Source: Posidoniimonas corsicana (GTDB taxonomy: Bacteria; Planctomycetota; Planctomycetia; Pirellulales; Lacipirellulaceae). Taken from it: a stretch of 64,000 bases of DNA. The notes beneath the pieces were generated by a model that was given only the letters and a program-made list of their open reading frames with translations, did no database searches and was not told the origin of the DNA. Where the stretch lies: positions 3,947,156 to 4,011,155 of the forward strand of contig NZ_SIHJ01000001.1 in the NCBI RefSeq assembly GCF_007859765.1. The letters are read 5' to 3'. The position numbers and the translations under genes were made by a program. Numbering within the stretch: the stretch's first letter is position 1; every line of letters starts with the position of its first letter. Of the stretch, positions 17,805 to 27,830 are shown piece after piece.

Positions 17805-18208
17805 CGTCTCTGGCTCTCTGTCGTTGTCGAAAGGGTTGGTCGGTCCCGGGGAAGGAAGGACTGGGGGGATCGCCTGGTTGGTGGGAGGCGCGTCGCCACA
17901 CGGGTTTCCACACGCGCGACTGCGGCGGCATAGCAATGTAGGTCGCCGGCTGCGTAGTTTCCGCGGGTGCCACCGCCGGGGCGTGCAAGACCGGATAAGC
18001 GAACCACGCCGCCGCTCCGGATGCGCCGGTCGTACGCAGGGCGACGGCCGCCGCGGCGCCCGCCTGCGGCGGCCAACCAGCGGCTGGGGCGCCGCGAAAT
18101 CGCCCCGGTCCGTTTTCAAGCGGGCCGCCGCCGCGCATACTGGGGGGAATTCGATACGACATCGGAGGCGGCCTGGACCCCGCCCCAAGGCATCCAGGGA
18201 GCGATTCG
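17805..18208. other. Divergent intergenic region, 404 bases
   Basis: Lies between the receptor (minus) and the GH2 gene (plus). Apart from a possible promoter at 18113-18141 and an AGGGAG ribosome-binding site about 7 bases before 18209, no gene or structured element is visible. Confidence 0.4.
18113..18141 (+). promoter_or_regulatory. Possible promoter of the GH2 gene
   Basis: TTTTCA (18113-18118), 17-base spacer, CATACT (18136-18141), 67 bases before the ATG. The preceding GTCCGTTTTCAAGCG also occurs in the hairpin module at 3584-3598. Confidence 0.35.
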
Positions 18209-20476
18209 ATGCGCAGTCTGATACTGGGCGTAGCCCTTCTAGGTCCACTCCTCGCGGCCACAGCCGCCCCGGCGATCGACGTTGTCGACGCGGTCCGCTA
18301 CCGAACCGAGGCGCCGCCGCAGGGCTGGCAGGAGCCCGGGTTCAACGACTCCGACTGGCAAGAGGGGCACGGCGGGCTGGGCAGCTTCGGCGTGCCCGGC
18401 GGCCGCGTCAGCACCGAGTGGCTCTCGCCGGAGGTCTGGGTCCGCAAACGGGTAGAACTGGACGCCGTTCCGGCCAAGCCGGCGCTGCTGATGCACCACG
18501 ACGAAGACGCCGTGGTCTACATCAACGGCAAGCAGGTCGCCGAGCTCCCGCAGCACACCAGCGAGTACTTCGTGCACCCGCTCGGCCCCGACGCCGCGGC
18601 CTCCATCCGCCAGGGCACGAACCTGATCGCCGTGCACTGCCGCAACACGATTGGCGCCCAGTACATCGACGTGCACCTGGTGAGCGCCGACAACGTTCCC
18701 CAGCTCCCGCCCGCGAAGCGGCAGGAACGGCCGAAGGAGTCTCACCTCATCACTAAGTGGGGCGAGCAGGTCACCGCCGACAACGCCTGGACCGAGTACC
18801 CCCGCCCGCAACTCCAGCGGGACGCGTGGCAGAACCTCAACGGCGAGTGGGACTACGCGGTCACGCCAATCGATCAGCGCTCGGCGCCTCACCAGTGGGA
18901 CGGGCAGATCCTCGTGCCGTTCTGCCTGGAGTCGAAGCTCGGCGGCGTCCAGAAGCTGCTGCACGACGACCAGGCGTTGTGGTACCGCCGCTCGTTCCGG
19001 CCGGCCGGCGAAGGGGAGCGCACGCTGCTCAACTTCGAGGCGGTCGACTACCGGTGCGAGGTGTTCGTGAACGGACGGAGCGTCGGCGGACACCAGGGCG
19101 GCAACCTGCCGTTCACCCTCGACGTGACCGAGGCGGTCACCGACGGGCGGAACGACTTGGTGGTGCGTGTGGAGGACGCCACCGAGGAGTTCCAGCTCCG
19201 CGGCAAGCAGGTCCGCCAGCCCAACGGCATCTGGTACACCCGCGTGTCGGGCATCTGGCAGACGGTCTGGCTGGAACGCGTGGGCGACGCCTACCTCTCA
19301 GACCTGACGCTCGGCTCTGACGCCCAGGCCGGCACGATCACCTGCGTGGCGGACGTGGCCGGTGGCCCCGCGGCGTCGGTCACGATTGTCGTGCGGGACG
19401 GCGAAGAGCGGGTCGCCGAGGCCGAAGGCAAGCCGGGCGAGCAGCTTACCCTTACGGTCCCGGACGCCAAGCTGTGGTCGCCCGACTCGCCCCACCTGTA
19501 CGACCTGGAGGTGACGCTCACCTCAGCCGACGGCGAGACCGTCGATACCGTGCGGTCCTACGCCGGCATCCGCACCGTCGGAAAACGCCGCGACGCCGAC
19601 GGCAACTGGCGTTTCACGCTCAACGGCCAGGAGATCTTCCACTGGGGCCCGCTCGACCAGGGCTGGTGGCCCGACGGACTGCTCACGCCGCCCTCGGACG
19701 AGGCCATGGTGTGGGACGTCGAGTACCTCAAGGAGGCCGGCTTCAACATGATCCGCAAGCACATCAAGGTCGAGCCGCGGCGGTACTACTACCACTGCGA
19801 CCGGCTCGGCATGATGGTCTGGCAGGACCAGGTGAGCGGCGGGCCCTCGCCGCAGTGGACGCGCATGCGTCCCAACCCCAACGACGCCCAGTGGCCCGAC
19901 GAGCACCACGAGCAGTGGCTGCGCGAGCTGGACGGCATGATCAACGCGTTGGAGAGCCACCCGTCGATCGTGGTCTGGGTCCCGTTCAACGAGGCCTGGG
20001 GCCAGCACCGCACGGTCGAGGTCGGCGAGTGGAACAGCCGGCGCGACCCGTCGCGGCTGGTCAACATCGCCAGCGGCGGCAACTTCTGGCCCGCCGGCGA
20101 CATCGCCGACCACCACAGCTACCCCGACCCGGGATTCCCGATGCGGCAGCGGCGGTTCAACGACTACGTAAAGGTCGTCGGCGAGTTCGGCGGCCACGGC
20201 TGGCTGGTCGACGGCCACGCCTGGGACCAGTCGCGCCGCAACTGGGGCTACGGCGGCCTGCCCAAGGACCTGGCCGAGTACAAGCAGCGCTACGTGCGTT
20301 CGCTCGACAAGCTCAAGGAGCTGAAGTCCCGCGGCATCGCCGGCGCGGTCTACACCCAGACTACCGACGTGGAGAACGAGATCAACGGCCTGGTGACCTA
20401 CGACCGCCGCGAGATCAAGCTCCCCGCGTCCGAGCTGGCCGAGCTGCACGCCGAGTTGCTGAAAGACGACAACTAG
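18209..20476 (+). CDS. Secreted glycoside hydrolase family 2 protein
   Basis: 755 residues. Signal peptide ('[22 protein letters not shown]'), then an extra N-terminal galactose-binding-like domain (about 25-160, '[23 protein letters not shown]'), then GH2 sugar-binding, immunoglobulin-like and TIM-barrel domains. The family signature '[12 protein letters not shown]' and '[33 protein letters not shown]' are seen. Acid/base glutamate is in '[10 protein letters not shown]' near residue 594; the nucleophile is probably the glutamate in '[10 protein letters not shown]' near 658. It should cleave beta-linked galactose, mannose or glucuronic acid units from polysaccharides outside the cytoplasm; the exact specificity is not readable. 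It converges with the beta-helix gene 12 bases downstream. Confidence 0.92.
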   Translation: MRSLILGVALLGPLLAATAAPAIDVVDAVRYRTEAPPQGWQEPGFNDSDWQEGHGGLGSFGVPGGRVSTEWLSPEVWVRKRVELDAVPAKPALLMHHDEDAVVYINGKQVAELPQHTSEYFVHPLGPDAAASIRQGTNLIAVHCRNTIGAQYIDVHLVSADNVPQLPPAKRQERPKESHLITKWGEQVTADNAWTEYPRPQLQRDAWQNLNGEWDYAVTPIDQRSAPHQWDGQILVPFCLESKLGGVQKLLHDDQALWYRRSFRPAGEGERTLLNFEAVDYRCEVFVNGRSVGGHQGGNLPFTLDVTEAVTDGRNDLVVRVEDATEEFQLRGKQVRQPNGIWYTRVSGIWQTVWLERVGDAYLSDLTLGSDAQAGTITCVADVAGGPAASVTIVVRDGEERVAEAEGKPGEQLTLTVPDAKLWSPDSPHLYDLEVTLTSADGETVDTVRSYAGIRTVGKRRDADGNWRFTLNGQEIFHWGPLDQGWWPDGLLTPPSDEAMVWDVEYLKEAGFNMIRKHIKVEPRRYYYHCDRLGMMVWQDQVSGGPSPQWTRMRPNPNDAQWPDEHHEQWLRELDGMINALESHPSIVVWVPFNEAWGQHRTVEVGEWNSRRDPSRLVNIASGGNFWPAGDIADHHSYPDPGFPMRQRRFNDYVKVVGEFGGHGWLVDGHAWDQSRRNWGYGGLPKDLAEYKQRYVRSLDKLKELKSRGIAGAVYTQTTDVENEINGLVTYDRREIKLPASELAELHAELLKDDN

Positions 20477-20488
20477 CGGCAACGCCGG

Positions 20489-22711
20489 CTACAGCAACGG
20501 TCGCTGCTCAGCGAACGCTGGGCGGAACGGCGGTCGATGGGCGTCGCGTTCGCCGGGCCCACTCGCCGGCGCTTCGTCCGCCGCCGGACTGCGCGGGGCG
20601 CCGGCGGCTTCGCCCGCTGCGTGTCGAGCCGGTGCGTCGACCAGCGACAGCAACCGATCGGCGCCGACACGCGACGCTAGCACGGCCGTGTCGAGTGGCT
20701 CCTCAGTTGCATCGGTCTCCCCAGCCGGCTCACGCCACAAGGCCAGGGCCGCGTCGGCGGCTGCGGGGCCACCTACGGTATCGCCAGGCTCAGCAACTGG
20801 CAGGTCGTACCGCAGCCCGAAGTGGCTTCGCCAGACGCGGTAATCGTTTTGGTCGACGCGGCCATCGCCGTCGCCGTCGGCGCCGGTTAGACGTGAAACG
20901 GTGAGGCCTGACTGGTCTCGCCACACGGTGTAGTCCGCGGCGTCGACGACGCCATCGCGATTGTAATCGCCCGGCGCCGCGGTGACGGCGCCCTGGGCCT
21001 CGTAGGCGCCAATGTCGACTTCTCTCCCTCTGCCGCGTCCGAAGGGGCTGCCCCGCTGGTCGCGATCCACCGTTCCCCACGCCCCCCAGTACTCCCCGCC
21101 GGCGTCGATCGCGGGACTCCCCGGAAGCAATGCGTGCGTCAGCGCGGGACCGCCGTTGTACGCCAACGGCCCTAGGAGAGGGTCGCCCGTTATTGTGTCG
21201 GGCAGCCCGTCGGTGCCGTCTTCGACAAGGTTCCGCCGTCCGGTCACGGCGCCCACACCGCCCATGTCGCGCCCAGGACTCCCGTCCATCTTAGAGCCAT
21301 GGATCGAGTTTGCGATGATCGTGCCATACATGGCTAACGGTCCGTCGTTGGCGACCGCTCCAACAACGGGCGAGTCAGGCGCCTCTGTCAACCGGTTCGC
21401 AGAAAACGTGCAGTTGGCAATCGTCACGTCGCTGAAGTAGTTCGAGATCAGAGCGCCGCCGTTGATTCGTGCCACGTTCGCGGTGAACGTGCTGTTGGTG
21501 ATACGCGTTATCCCCGTGTCGAACAGCACGCCCCCCTGATACCCCGCCTCGTTGTTAGAGAAGGTGCTGGCGTCAATATCAAGGGAAGACTTCCCACGCG
21601 GTTCGGTCGTTCGAACCTCCGTGGTGTAGATTACGCCCCCCCGCCACTCCGCCGAGTTCCGCGAGAAGGTGCTGCTCTTTATCGTAACGGACGTGTTTTC
21701 CCCGTTGAGGATTGCCCCTCCGACATAGGCAGAGTTCTCGATAAAGGAGCTGTGTTCAACGACAAGGGTCGAACCGGTGTCGTTAAAGATGGCGCCTCCC
21801 CCATGATCTCTCCCGAAAGAATCACGCCCGATATACTCGTTTCCTTCGAACCGGGAGTTTTGGACAACGAGCGTAGCGCCAGTGTCATTGAACGCCCCAC
21901 CTCCTCCCGGCGCCCCACTCGAGAATCGGGCTAAAGATGCGCCGATGCAGTTGGTCACTAGGCTACGATCCAACAGAGCACTGGCTCCATTACCGTTGTA
22001 GATACCATGGCCCCGAATCGAATCGATCTCGCAATCAACAATGCTCGCGATCCCTTCGTTGTGAACGCCGAATCCGCCATACACTCCACGGATTTCTCCG
22101 CCCCTGATCTGGGACGAGACGAGCTGGATTACCCCATTGTTGCTAACCGCGGTGAGCAAAACCTGCGAGAACTCACAACCGAACACGTGCGCATATCCCA
22201 AGTTCGTAACCGCGCCACCTTCTCGCCACACACCGCCGCTGTTTGAAATGTGGACCTCCGAGATCGTTAGACTCTCGTGGTTCTGAATCGCGATATATCC
22301 CCAAGTGAGCGTTAACCCCGATATTGATGCAACGAACGCGGAGTCTTCGACTCCGTCGTCGAAGAGGAAGTGGCGAGTCTTGCTATCCTGGCCCCGGGCG
22401 TTACTTGCATCGATCGTCAGCAGCTCAGCCCCCGGCCCCGCAATCGCCACCGAATCGGTGATCGTGGGCAGCTGACTCTCCAGCGCAATTGTGCCGGCCA
22501 CGGCAAACGTGATCTGGTCCGGGCCGGGCGTGGCGTTTGCCTGCTCGATGGCGTCGCGGAGGCTGCCGGGGCCGGCGTCGTTGAGGTTGTCCACCGAGAA
22601 CGCGGCCAGTACCCGGCGGTCCTCAAGCCGTTCGATCCGCAACGAACGGCGGGTCGTGGCGGGGGCGGAAGAGTTCGGGGCGCGGCCCCGGCCGTTAGTA
22701 TCTGGTCGCAT
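20489..22711 (-). CDS. Secreted right-handed beta-helix protein with dockerin-like module
   Basis: About 740 residues from the ATG at 22711; a GTG at 22774 with AGGAG 10 bases upstream is an alternative start. The N terminus has the planctomycete export-type motif 'RIERLEDRRVLAAFSVDNLNDAGPGSLRDAIEQANA'. The middle is a parallel beta-helix with many 'NNTGSTLVVENSSFxxN' style turns ('TGATLVVQNSRFEGNEYIG', 'TGSTLVVEHSSFIENSAYVGGAI'), ending with 'LLPGSPAIDAG' and 'DQRGSPFGRGRGREVDIGAYE'. Near residue 600-660 there is a dockerin-like pair 'GDYNRDGVVDAADYTVWRD' and 'ADGDGDGRVDQNDYRVWRS'. The last 90 residues are Ala/Pro-rich, without a PEP-CTERM helix. The helix-coding middle is visibly less GC-rich than its neighbours. 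Function unknown; probably surface adhesion or polysaccharide binding. Confidence 0.85.
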   Translation of the reverse strand: MRPDTNGRGRAPNSSAPATTRRSLRIERLEDRRVLAAFSVDNLNDAGPGSLRDAIEQANATPGPDQITFAVAGTIALESQLPTITDSVAIAGPGAELLTIDASNARGQDSKTRHFLFDDGVEDSAFVASISGLTLTWGYIAIQNHESLTISEVHISNSGGVWREGGAVTNLGYAHVFGCEFSQVLLTAVSNNGVIQLVSSQIRGGEIRGVYGGFGVHNEGIASIVDCEIDSIRGHGIYNGNGASALLDRSLVTNCIGASLARFSSGAPGGGGAFNDTGATLVVQNSRFEGNEYIGRDSFGRDHGGGAIFNDTGSTLVVEHSSFIENSAYVGGAILNGENTSVTIKSSTFSRNSAEWRGGVIYTTEVRTTEPRGKSSLDIDASTFSNNEAGYQGGVLFDTGITRITNSTFTANVARINGGALISNYFSDVTIANCTFSANRLTEAPDSPVVGAVANDGPLAMYGTIIANSIHGSKMDGSPGRDMGGVGAVTGRRNLVEDGTDGLPDTITGDPLLGPLAYNGGPALTHALLPGSPAIDAGGEYWGAWGTVDRDQRGSPFGRGRGREVDIGAYEAQGAVTAAPGDYNRDGVVDAADYTVWRDQSGLTVSRLTGADGDGDGRVDQNDYRVWRSHFGLRYDLPVAEPGDTVGGPAAADAALALWREPAGETDATEEPLDTAVLASRVGADRLLSLVDAPARHAAGEAAGAPRSPAADEAPASGPGERDAHRPPFRPAFAEQRPLL

Positions 22712-22832
22712 GGGTGTGCGGCGTTTCGTTCCACAAACCGCGGTCGGGCCCCTGACCGGCGGCGGCTCTTCCACAGCCTAACCGCTCCTTGCGGAAAAAG
22801 GCAAGCATTCGGTCCTGCTATTCGTTCGCTGC

Positions 22833-23753
22833 TCAGGCCCGCTGCGTCGCCTTCTTGCTGACCGGGCCGTGGACGGTGGCCTGGCGGGGTTCGGGCTGGC
22901 CCGCCGGATCGCCCTCCTCCTGCACGGCGCGGCGGATCGCCTCGATGTACTCGCCCATGTTGTGGTCGGAGAACTGGTCGATACGGAACCGACGCAGCGA
23001 CCGCATGAAGCCCCAGAAGCGATCGCGGGCACGCATCAGGCCGTCGACGGCGCTGATCCTGCCGTTGCGGTTGAGGTAGACCTCAACGCCGGCGTGGCGG
23101 TAGCCGAGCCAGGTGGGCGGCACGCGGGGCACGATGTCGTTGTTGTTGACCCAGCGGAAGTAGTTGAGCTTCACGTGGTTCACGTAGCGGCGGTTGCCCA
23201 CCCGCGGCGCGCCGAAGGTGAACAGCCCGGCCGGGTTGGCTGGGATCTGCGAGATCTTGCAGCGGCCGGCGCAGATGGCGGTCATCGCGCCGCCGAGCGA
23301 GTGGCCCGTGAACCACAGGGTCCGCTCGTTGCTCTGCAGCGCCTTCTCGAGCCGCGGCCAGAGGTCGTCCACCTCGCGTTTGAAGCCCCGGTGCACGCGG
23401 CCCACGGTCTCCGCGACGTCGGTAACCGCGTCCAGGTCGGCGCGGATGTCGTTCCACTCGTGCGGCTCGGTGCCGCGGCACGTCACGACGCAGTCCGAGT
23501 CGTTCCCGAACACGTACGCCTGGGCGCCGTCGCGGTCGTAGTAGCGGGTCTCGGGCAGGCCGATCTCGTTGGCCAGCCTCCCGGCCTCGCCCCGCGAGAA
23601 GTAGGACAGCCGCGACAGCTCGGCGAACAGCAGCGACTGCTGCAGGAACGTCAGCTCGCTGATCGGCTGGTCAACCCGCGAGTAGATCGGGATCTCGACC
23701 GTGGGCTCGGCGGTCGATTTGGCGGTCGGCTCGTCGGCGTGCGGGTCGCTCAT
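22833..23753 (-). CDS. Class 3 lipase family protein
   Basis: 306 residues from the ATG at 23753 ('MSDPHADEPTAKSTAEP'). An alpha/beta hydrolase with the class 3 lipase pattern: 'DCVVTCRGTEPHEWNDIRADL', then the nucleophile elbow 'WFTGHSLGGAMTAICAG' (serine near residue 150), 'FTFGAPRVGNRRYV' and 'YFRWVNNNDIVPRVPP' with the aspartate, and a late histidine in 'SDHNMGEYIEAI'. No signal peptide is evident, so it may act in the cytoplasm. The substrate is likely a glycerolipid or other ester. Confidence 0.9.
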   Translation of the reverse strand: MSDPHADEPTAKSTAEPTVEIPIYSRVDQPISELTFLQQSLLFAELSRLSYFSRGEAGRLANEIGLPETRYYDRDGAQAYVFGNDSDCVVTCRGTEPHEWNDIRADLDAVTDVAETVGRVHRGFKREVDDLWPRLEKALQSNERTLWFTGHSLGGAMTAICAGRCKISQIPANPAGLFTFGAPRVGNRRYVNHVKLNYFRWVNNNDIVPRVPPTWLGYRHAGVEVYLNRNGRISAVDGLMRARDRFWGFMRSLRRFRIDQFSDHNMGEYIEAIRRAVQEEGDPAGQPEPRQATVHGPVSKKATQRA

Positions 23754-23836
23754 CTTGGCGGCTCGTAGGCTTGGGTTGGCGGCCCGTAGTCTAGCGGCCG
23801 CCGGGCGGGCCCTCAAGCAAGCGGCGACGCTGGCGC

Positions 23837-25051
23837 CTACTCCTGGCTGAGCCGCTTGACCGCCTCGCCGCCCAGCAGGTCTTCGGCCTCACGCAGCCAA
23901 CCCACTATCTTGTCGGCGTGAGGCGACTTCTTGAACGCCTTGGCGAGCTGCTCGTCGTCGAGGGTGTCGAGGTGCGCGGCGGACAGGCCGGGGAACCAAT
24001 GCCCCCCGCGGCCGAGCAGGTTGTAGCGCATCTTGCCGTACTCGACCATGTCGAACGCCAACGCCAGGTTGCGGAGCCACAGCACCATGGGGGCGTTCAT
24101 GTAGCCCGGCGCGTCCTGGTCCCAGGCGGGGATTTCCTTGGTGAGCGACTGCGTGAGCACCGCGTCGGCCTTGAAGCCGGTCGCGTCAAACAGCGCCCGC
24201 TCCAGCTTCTCGACAATCGGCGCCACCAGCTCGTCCGCCTTGGGGACTAACTCCATCGCCGAGAGCTGCAGGTCGAAGTCGCTGGGACGCGCGGCGCCCA
24301 GGCTCAGCGTGTGCACCTCGGGCCGCCGCAGGCAGAACAGGGTGTTGAACACGATCGGGTGCAGCGGCTGGCACAGCTCCACCAGCTTGTCAGACGGCTT
24401 GTACAGCAGCCCGCCCTTGTCGTTGGGCGAGATGATGAACACGCCCATGTCGCGGGCGGTGGCGGCCTGGACCGCGGGCCAGTTCCATTGGCTGATGTAG
24501 TACCAGTGCAGGTTGACGTAGTCGAACCCGCCGCAGGCGTCGGTGTTGATGGTGTCGAGAATCTGCGGCAGCAGGCCGTGCGTCGAGAACCCGACGTGCC
24601 GCACCTTGCCCTCCGCCTGCAGCTGCCGCGCGACCTCCAGGCAGCCGCCGGGCCGCACGGCGTGCCAGTGCAGTTTGTAGTTGTTGATGCCGTGCAGCCC
24701 GAGCAGGTCGACGCAGTCCAGGTTCAGCCGTTCGAGCGACTCCAGGCAGTGCTTTCGGAAAACCTCAGGGTCGGCCTCCGGTGCGATCTTCGTCTGCACG
24801 ATGATCTCGTCCCGCGGCAGCTTGGGCAGCACCAGGCCCAGCTGCCGCTCGCTGGTGCCGTAGCCGCGGGCGGTCTCGATGTGGTTGACGCCCAGCTCCA
24901 CCGCGCGGCGGATGGTCGCCTCGAGGTTGCGCTGGTTCTCGTCCTCCACGACGTCCAAGAGGGCGTCGTCCCAGGTCTGCTGGTAGCGCATCCCGCCGCA
25001 GCTGATGACGGGCATGTTCAGTTCGGTGCGGCCGAAGCTTCGGTAGATCAT
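23837..25051 (-). CDS. Aldo/keto reductase
   Basis: 404 residues from the ATG at 25051 ('MIYRSFGRTELNMPVISCGGMRYQ'). The TIM-barrel reductase domain has the catalytic residues in order: aspartate replaced region 'GVNHIETARGYGTSERQLG' (tyrosine kept; the usual aspartate of 'FDTA' is glutamate here), lysine in 'IIVQTKIAPEADP' and histidine in 'DLLGLHGIN'. A C-terminal extension of about 100 residues ('FPGLSAAHLDTLDDEQLAKAF') is longer than in typical AKRs and may replace a ferredoxin-like tail found in relatives, but no cysteine clusters are present. It would use NAD(P)H to reduce carbonyls in the cytoplasm. Divergent from the membrane protein at 25221. Confidence 0.9.
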   Translation of the reverse strand: MIYRSFGRTELNMPVISCGGMRYQQTWDDALLDVVEDENQRNLEATIRRAVELGVNHIETARGYGTSERQLGLVLPKLPRDEIIVQTKIAPEADPEVFRKHCLESLERLNLDCVDLLGLHGINNYKLHWHAVRPGGCLEVARQLQAEGKVRHVGFSTHGLLPQILDTINTDACGGFDYVNLHWYYISQWNWPAVQAATARDMGVFIISPNDKGGLLYKPSDKLVELCQPLHPIVFNTLFCLRRPEVHTLSLGAARPSDFDLQLSAMELVPKADELVAPIVEKLERALFDATGFKADAVLTQSLTKEIPAWDQDAPGYMNAPMVLWLRNLALAFDMVEYGKMRYNLLGRGGHWFPGLSAAHLDTLDDEQLAKAFKKSPHADKIVGWLREAEDLLGGEAVKRLSQE

Positions 25052-25220
25052 GCCCGCCGTTGTATGCGGAATTCGCCGGAAGGGCAACGCGCCGGGCGCG
25101 ACGGCCCTACCCGCAGCGGTCAGCAGCGGGAATACCCGCCCAGCCCGCGGCCGAATCGCTGATTGTCTCATCTGCTCGCACTCATCTCGGCGGGCCGCTT
25201 ATCTTCTGGAGGACGACTCG

Positions 25221-26915
25221 ATGCACGGCGAATCTTCGCGGTGGGCGCGACGACTGTACCCCAGCAATCCGACCTATCTCATCAGCGCGGTGCTGGTGCT
25301 CTACGGGCTGCACGTGGCGTTTGGCGGCGGGCGGCTTGTGGGCGACGGGACGCTGCTGACATCGCTGTTCTGTGGCTACACGCTGGCGCTCGCCGGCGTG
25401 GGCGTGCTGGTGATCCGGCTCGGTCGGTTGTGGGAGGACGCCCGCACCGTGCTGCTGGTGCTGCTGTTGATGTTCACCGCGTTGTCGACGGTGTTCGACC
25501 TGCTCTGCCTGCGCGACACGCGGGCCGGGTCGATCAACCTGGGCGTGGGATTCGTGTTCTCTGTGGTGGTTTCGGAATGGGTGCTGCGAGCGCTGCGGCT
25601 CGGCCTGCCGCTGGCGTACCGGGCGCCGTACTACTTGCAGCTGGCAGTGCTGTTCGCGTTCCCGCCGCTGCTCGGCTGGCACTCGCTGAACGACCGCTCG
25701 ATCGCGATGTGCCAGGGCGTGCTCGGGTTCGCGGCGGCGGCGGGCGCGGCGCAGCTCTGCCTGGTGGGCGCCGCGTTGCGGGGAACAGACAAGCTGGCGC
25801 CACGCAGCGCACGCTGGGTGTGGCCCTACTACCCGTGGTCGATCTTTGTGGTCCTCGGCGCGGCGATGGCGGTCCGCACCTGGACGCTGTGCGTGTCGTT
25901 CTCGCCGGCCAAGGGGGACGCGTCGGCGTTTGTGCCGGCGCTGCTCGGGCCGATGGTCTTCGCCTCGGCGGTGGTCGTGCTGCTCTTGGGGGTGAGACGC
26001 CGGTCCGTCGCAGCGCAGCGGTGCGCCATGCTGGCCGCCGCCCTCCTGCCGATGCTCGCCGAGCCGTTCTTCACGCCTAACCGCGCGCAGGCGCTGCTGT
26101 TAGGCGTGGCTCACGACTTGGTCGGCAGCCCGTTGTTTGCAGCGGCGGTCGCCGCCTGCGTGCTGGCTGGGCTGGGGCTGCTGCTCCGCGCCGCGTGGTC
26201 CGAGCCGTCGCTGGCCGTGAGCGTCGCGTTGCTGCTCTCACTATCGCCCAGCTCGGAATCGCTCCGCGACGCTTACCCACTCTCGCAGAGTGCGACGGCC
26301 GTGCTGGTCGGCTGGATTGCGGTGCGGGCGGCGCTCAGTCGGTGGTTCCTGCAGGTCGGGTTGGGCGCTGTCGCGGCGTTGGGCCTGTCAAACTTCGCTC
26401 AATCGCAACAAGCCGTCTGGCAGCTGTCGCCGCTCGAGCAAACGACCCTGGCGGTGGTGTGGCTGCTGCTGACGCCGCTGGTCTGCCGTGACCGCTGGTC
26501 GGCGCTGCTTCGAGAAACCGCGCCCGCGTGGATCCTGGCCGCGTGCGCCGCTACGCTGCTGGTGTTGCCGCCGGTGGCCCACGGCAACCCGGCCACGCCG
26601 GCCGCCGGGGCGAGCGCCGTGGCGCTGATCGGGCTGGCGTACCTGCATGCCACCGGAAACCGCTGGTGCCTAGCCGCGGCCGCGGTTAGCGGCGCCGCCG
26701 CGGCCTGCGCGTGGCTGCTGCTGGCGGTCGGCGGGATCGAGAACGCGTCGCTCCGCAGCGGGCTGCGGATCTACGCCCTGGGCTTCGCTGCGCTCGGCGG
26801 TGGGCTGCTGGTGAGCCTCGCCAAGGCGGGCTACGCGTGGCGGGCGCTGGAGTGGCTTGAGGCCCAACCCGCAACAGCAACGGCCACGGCAGGCAGCGGT
26901 GACGAGGAGGAGTAG
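25221..26915 (+). CDS. Polytopic membrane protein of unknown function
   Basis: 564 residues from the ATG at 25221, fixed by GGAGG 8 bases upstream (25208-25212). About 14 to 16 hydrophobic helices span nearly the whole length, beginning 'TYLISAVLVLYGLHVAFGG' and ending 'LGFAALGGGLLVSLAKAGYAW'; the C terminus is acidic ('AGSGDEEE'). I recognise no transporter signature or catalytic motif. Conserved-looking loop positions include 'FDLLCLRDTRAGSINLG', 'PPLLGWHSLNDRSIAM' and 'FSPAKGDASAFVPALLGP'. It is not obviously part of an operon. Confidence 0.8.
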   Translation: MHGESSRWARRLYPSNPTYLISAVLVLYGLHVAFGGGRLVGDGTLLTSLFCGYTLALAGVGVLVIRLGRLWEDARTVLLVLLLMFTALSTVFDLLCLRDTRAGSINLGVGFVFSVVVSEWVLRALRLGLPLAYRAPYYLQLAVLFAFPPLLGWHSLNDRSIAMCQGVLGFAAAAGAAQLCLVGAALRGTDKLAPRSARWVWPYYPWSIFVVLGAAMAVRTWTLCVSFSPAKGDASAFVPALLGPMVFASAVVVLLLGVRRRSVAAQRCAMLAAALLPMLAEPFFTPNRAQALLLGVAHDLVGSPLFAAAVAACVLAGLGLLLRAAWSEPSLAVSVALLLSLSPSSESLRDAYPLSQSATAVLVGWIAVRAALSRWFLQVGLGAVAALGLSNFAQSQQAVWQLSPLEQTTLAVVWLLLTPLVCRDRWSALLRETAPAWILAACAATLLVLPPVAHGNPATPAAGASAVALIGLAYLHATGNRWCLAAAAVSGAAAACAWLLLAVGGIENASLRSGLRIYALGFAALGGGLLVSLAKAGYAWRALEWLEAQPATATATAGSGDEEE

Positions 26916-26930
26916 CCGGTCCGTCGCGGC

Positions 26931-27830
26931 CTACTCCGGCGTGATGGTCACGAGGTACAGCAGCCGCAGGCCGGCGGAGCCGCCGCCGGTGCTGTACAGA
27001 GCCGCGTCGCCGTCGGCAAGGGCGAGCACCGTTTGAAACGTACTGGAAGTAACCGTAAACGGTGTGCCGGTTGCGTCGACCTTCGGTTCGTCTTGGGCGC
27101 CTCCGCCGGCCTCTGCCGGCACAAGCCGCGAGTCCTCGACGAGAAGCTCAGCGACAATACCGCCGGTGACCTGCCGCAGTCGCATCCGCACGACGCAGCC
27201 CATGGACTCGTAGGAGTAGTTCTTCGTGACAAGCCCATCGCGACCGGTCGCCCTGCCCTTTTCTACCGCGACCCGCGCACCAGATTCCATTTGGACCTCC
27301 TGCTCGGCGAGCAGACCGCACTGCATCCGCACCGGCTGGGAGATCACACCCGCGTCCGCCAGCGACTTCACAAGCGTGTCGCACTCGTCACGCGGCAGGT
27401 GGAGCGGGAGCGGTGCGTCGACCTTCTGCTTGACGAGGGCGTCGAATTGATCCTTGGCTTCGCCACCGATCTCCCAGACCGTGACGCCGATATTGTAGAC
27501 TGGCGATAGCGAGTGGTCGGCAGGTTCTCCGTCAAGGATCTTGACCACTTCGGCTAGGCGATCCAGGGTCCGCGCTCCGCCGAACGCCACGAGCTGGTTG
27601 CTGCGAGAGTCGTCCGCCAGTCTGATCCCGTCGTGTTCGAACAGGGACTCAAGGGTCGGCTTCAACATCCCCGAATGCACATGCTGCAGCGCGAACACCC
27701 GGACCTCCTCGGCCTGCTGAGACGACTGCTGTTCCTCCAAATCGGCTGCCGCTGCATCCAATGCCACGGCCCAGTGGCTCAATGCCAGCACGCCTACCAA
27801 GCAAACCGTGACTCGTGTCCGCGTACGCAT
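26931..27830 (-). CDS. Secretin N-domain-like periplasmic protein
   Basis: 299 residues with a signal peptide ('VTVCLVGVLALSHWAVALDAAAADL') and a strong ribosome-binding site (GGGAGGAT, 6 bases before the ATG). Residues 43-103 ('VRVFALQHVHSGMLKPTLESLFEHDGIRLADDSRSNQLVAFGGARTLDRLAEVVKILD') resemble the NolW/secretin N repeat. The C-terminal half ('GCVVRMRLRQVTGGIVAELLVEDSRLVP' through 'LRLLYLVTITPE') has a beta-rich pattern recalling the secretin gate but is too short for a full secretin. It may be a stand-alone ring subunit or pilotin-like factor; no type II or IV pilus genes are adjacent. Confidence 0.75.
   Translation of the reverse strand: MRTRTRVTVCLVGVLALSHWAVALDAAAADLEEQQSSQQAEEVRVFALQHVHSGMLKPTLESLFEHDGIRLADDSRSNQLVAFGGARTLDRLAEVVKILDGEPADHSLSPVYNIGVTVWEIGGEAKDQFDALVKQKVDAPLPLHLPRDECDTLVKSLADAGVISQPVRMQCGLLAEQEVQMESGARVAVEKGRATGRDGLVTKNYSYESMGCVVRMRLRQVTGGIVAELLVEDSRLVPAEAGGGAQDEPKVDATGTPFTVTSSTFQTVLALADGDAALYSTGGGSAGLRLLYLVTITPE

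Noticed and set aside
15591-17933. Plus-strand open frame of 780 codons opposite the chemotaxis receptor
   Set aside because: Shadow frame; no domain, and it runs through the receptor's terminator side without a ribosome-binding site.
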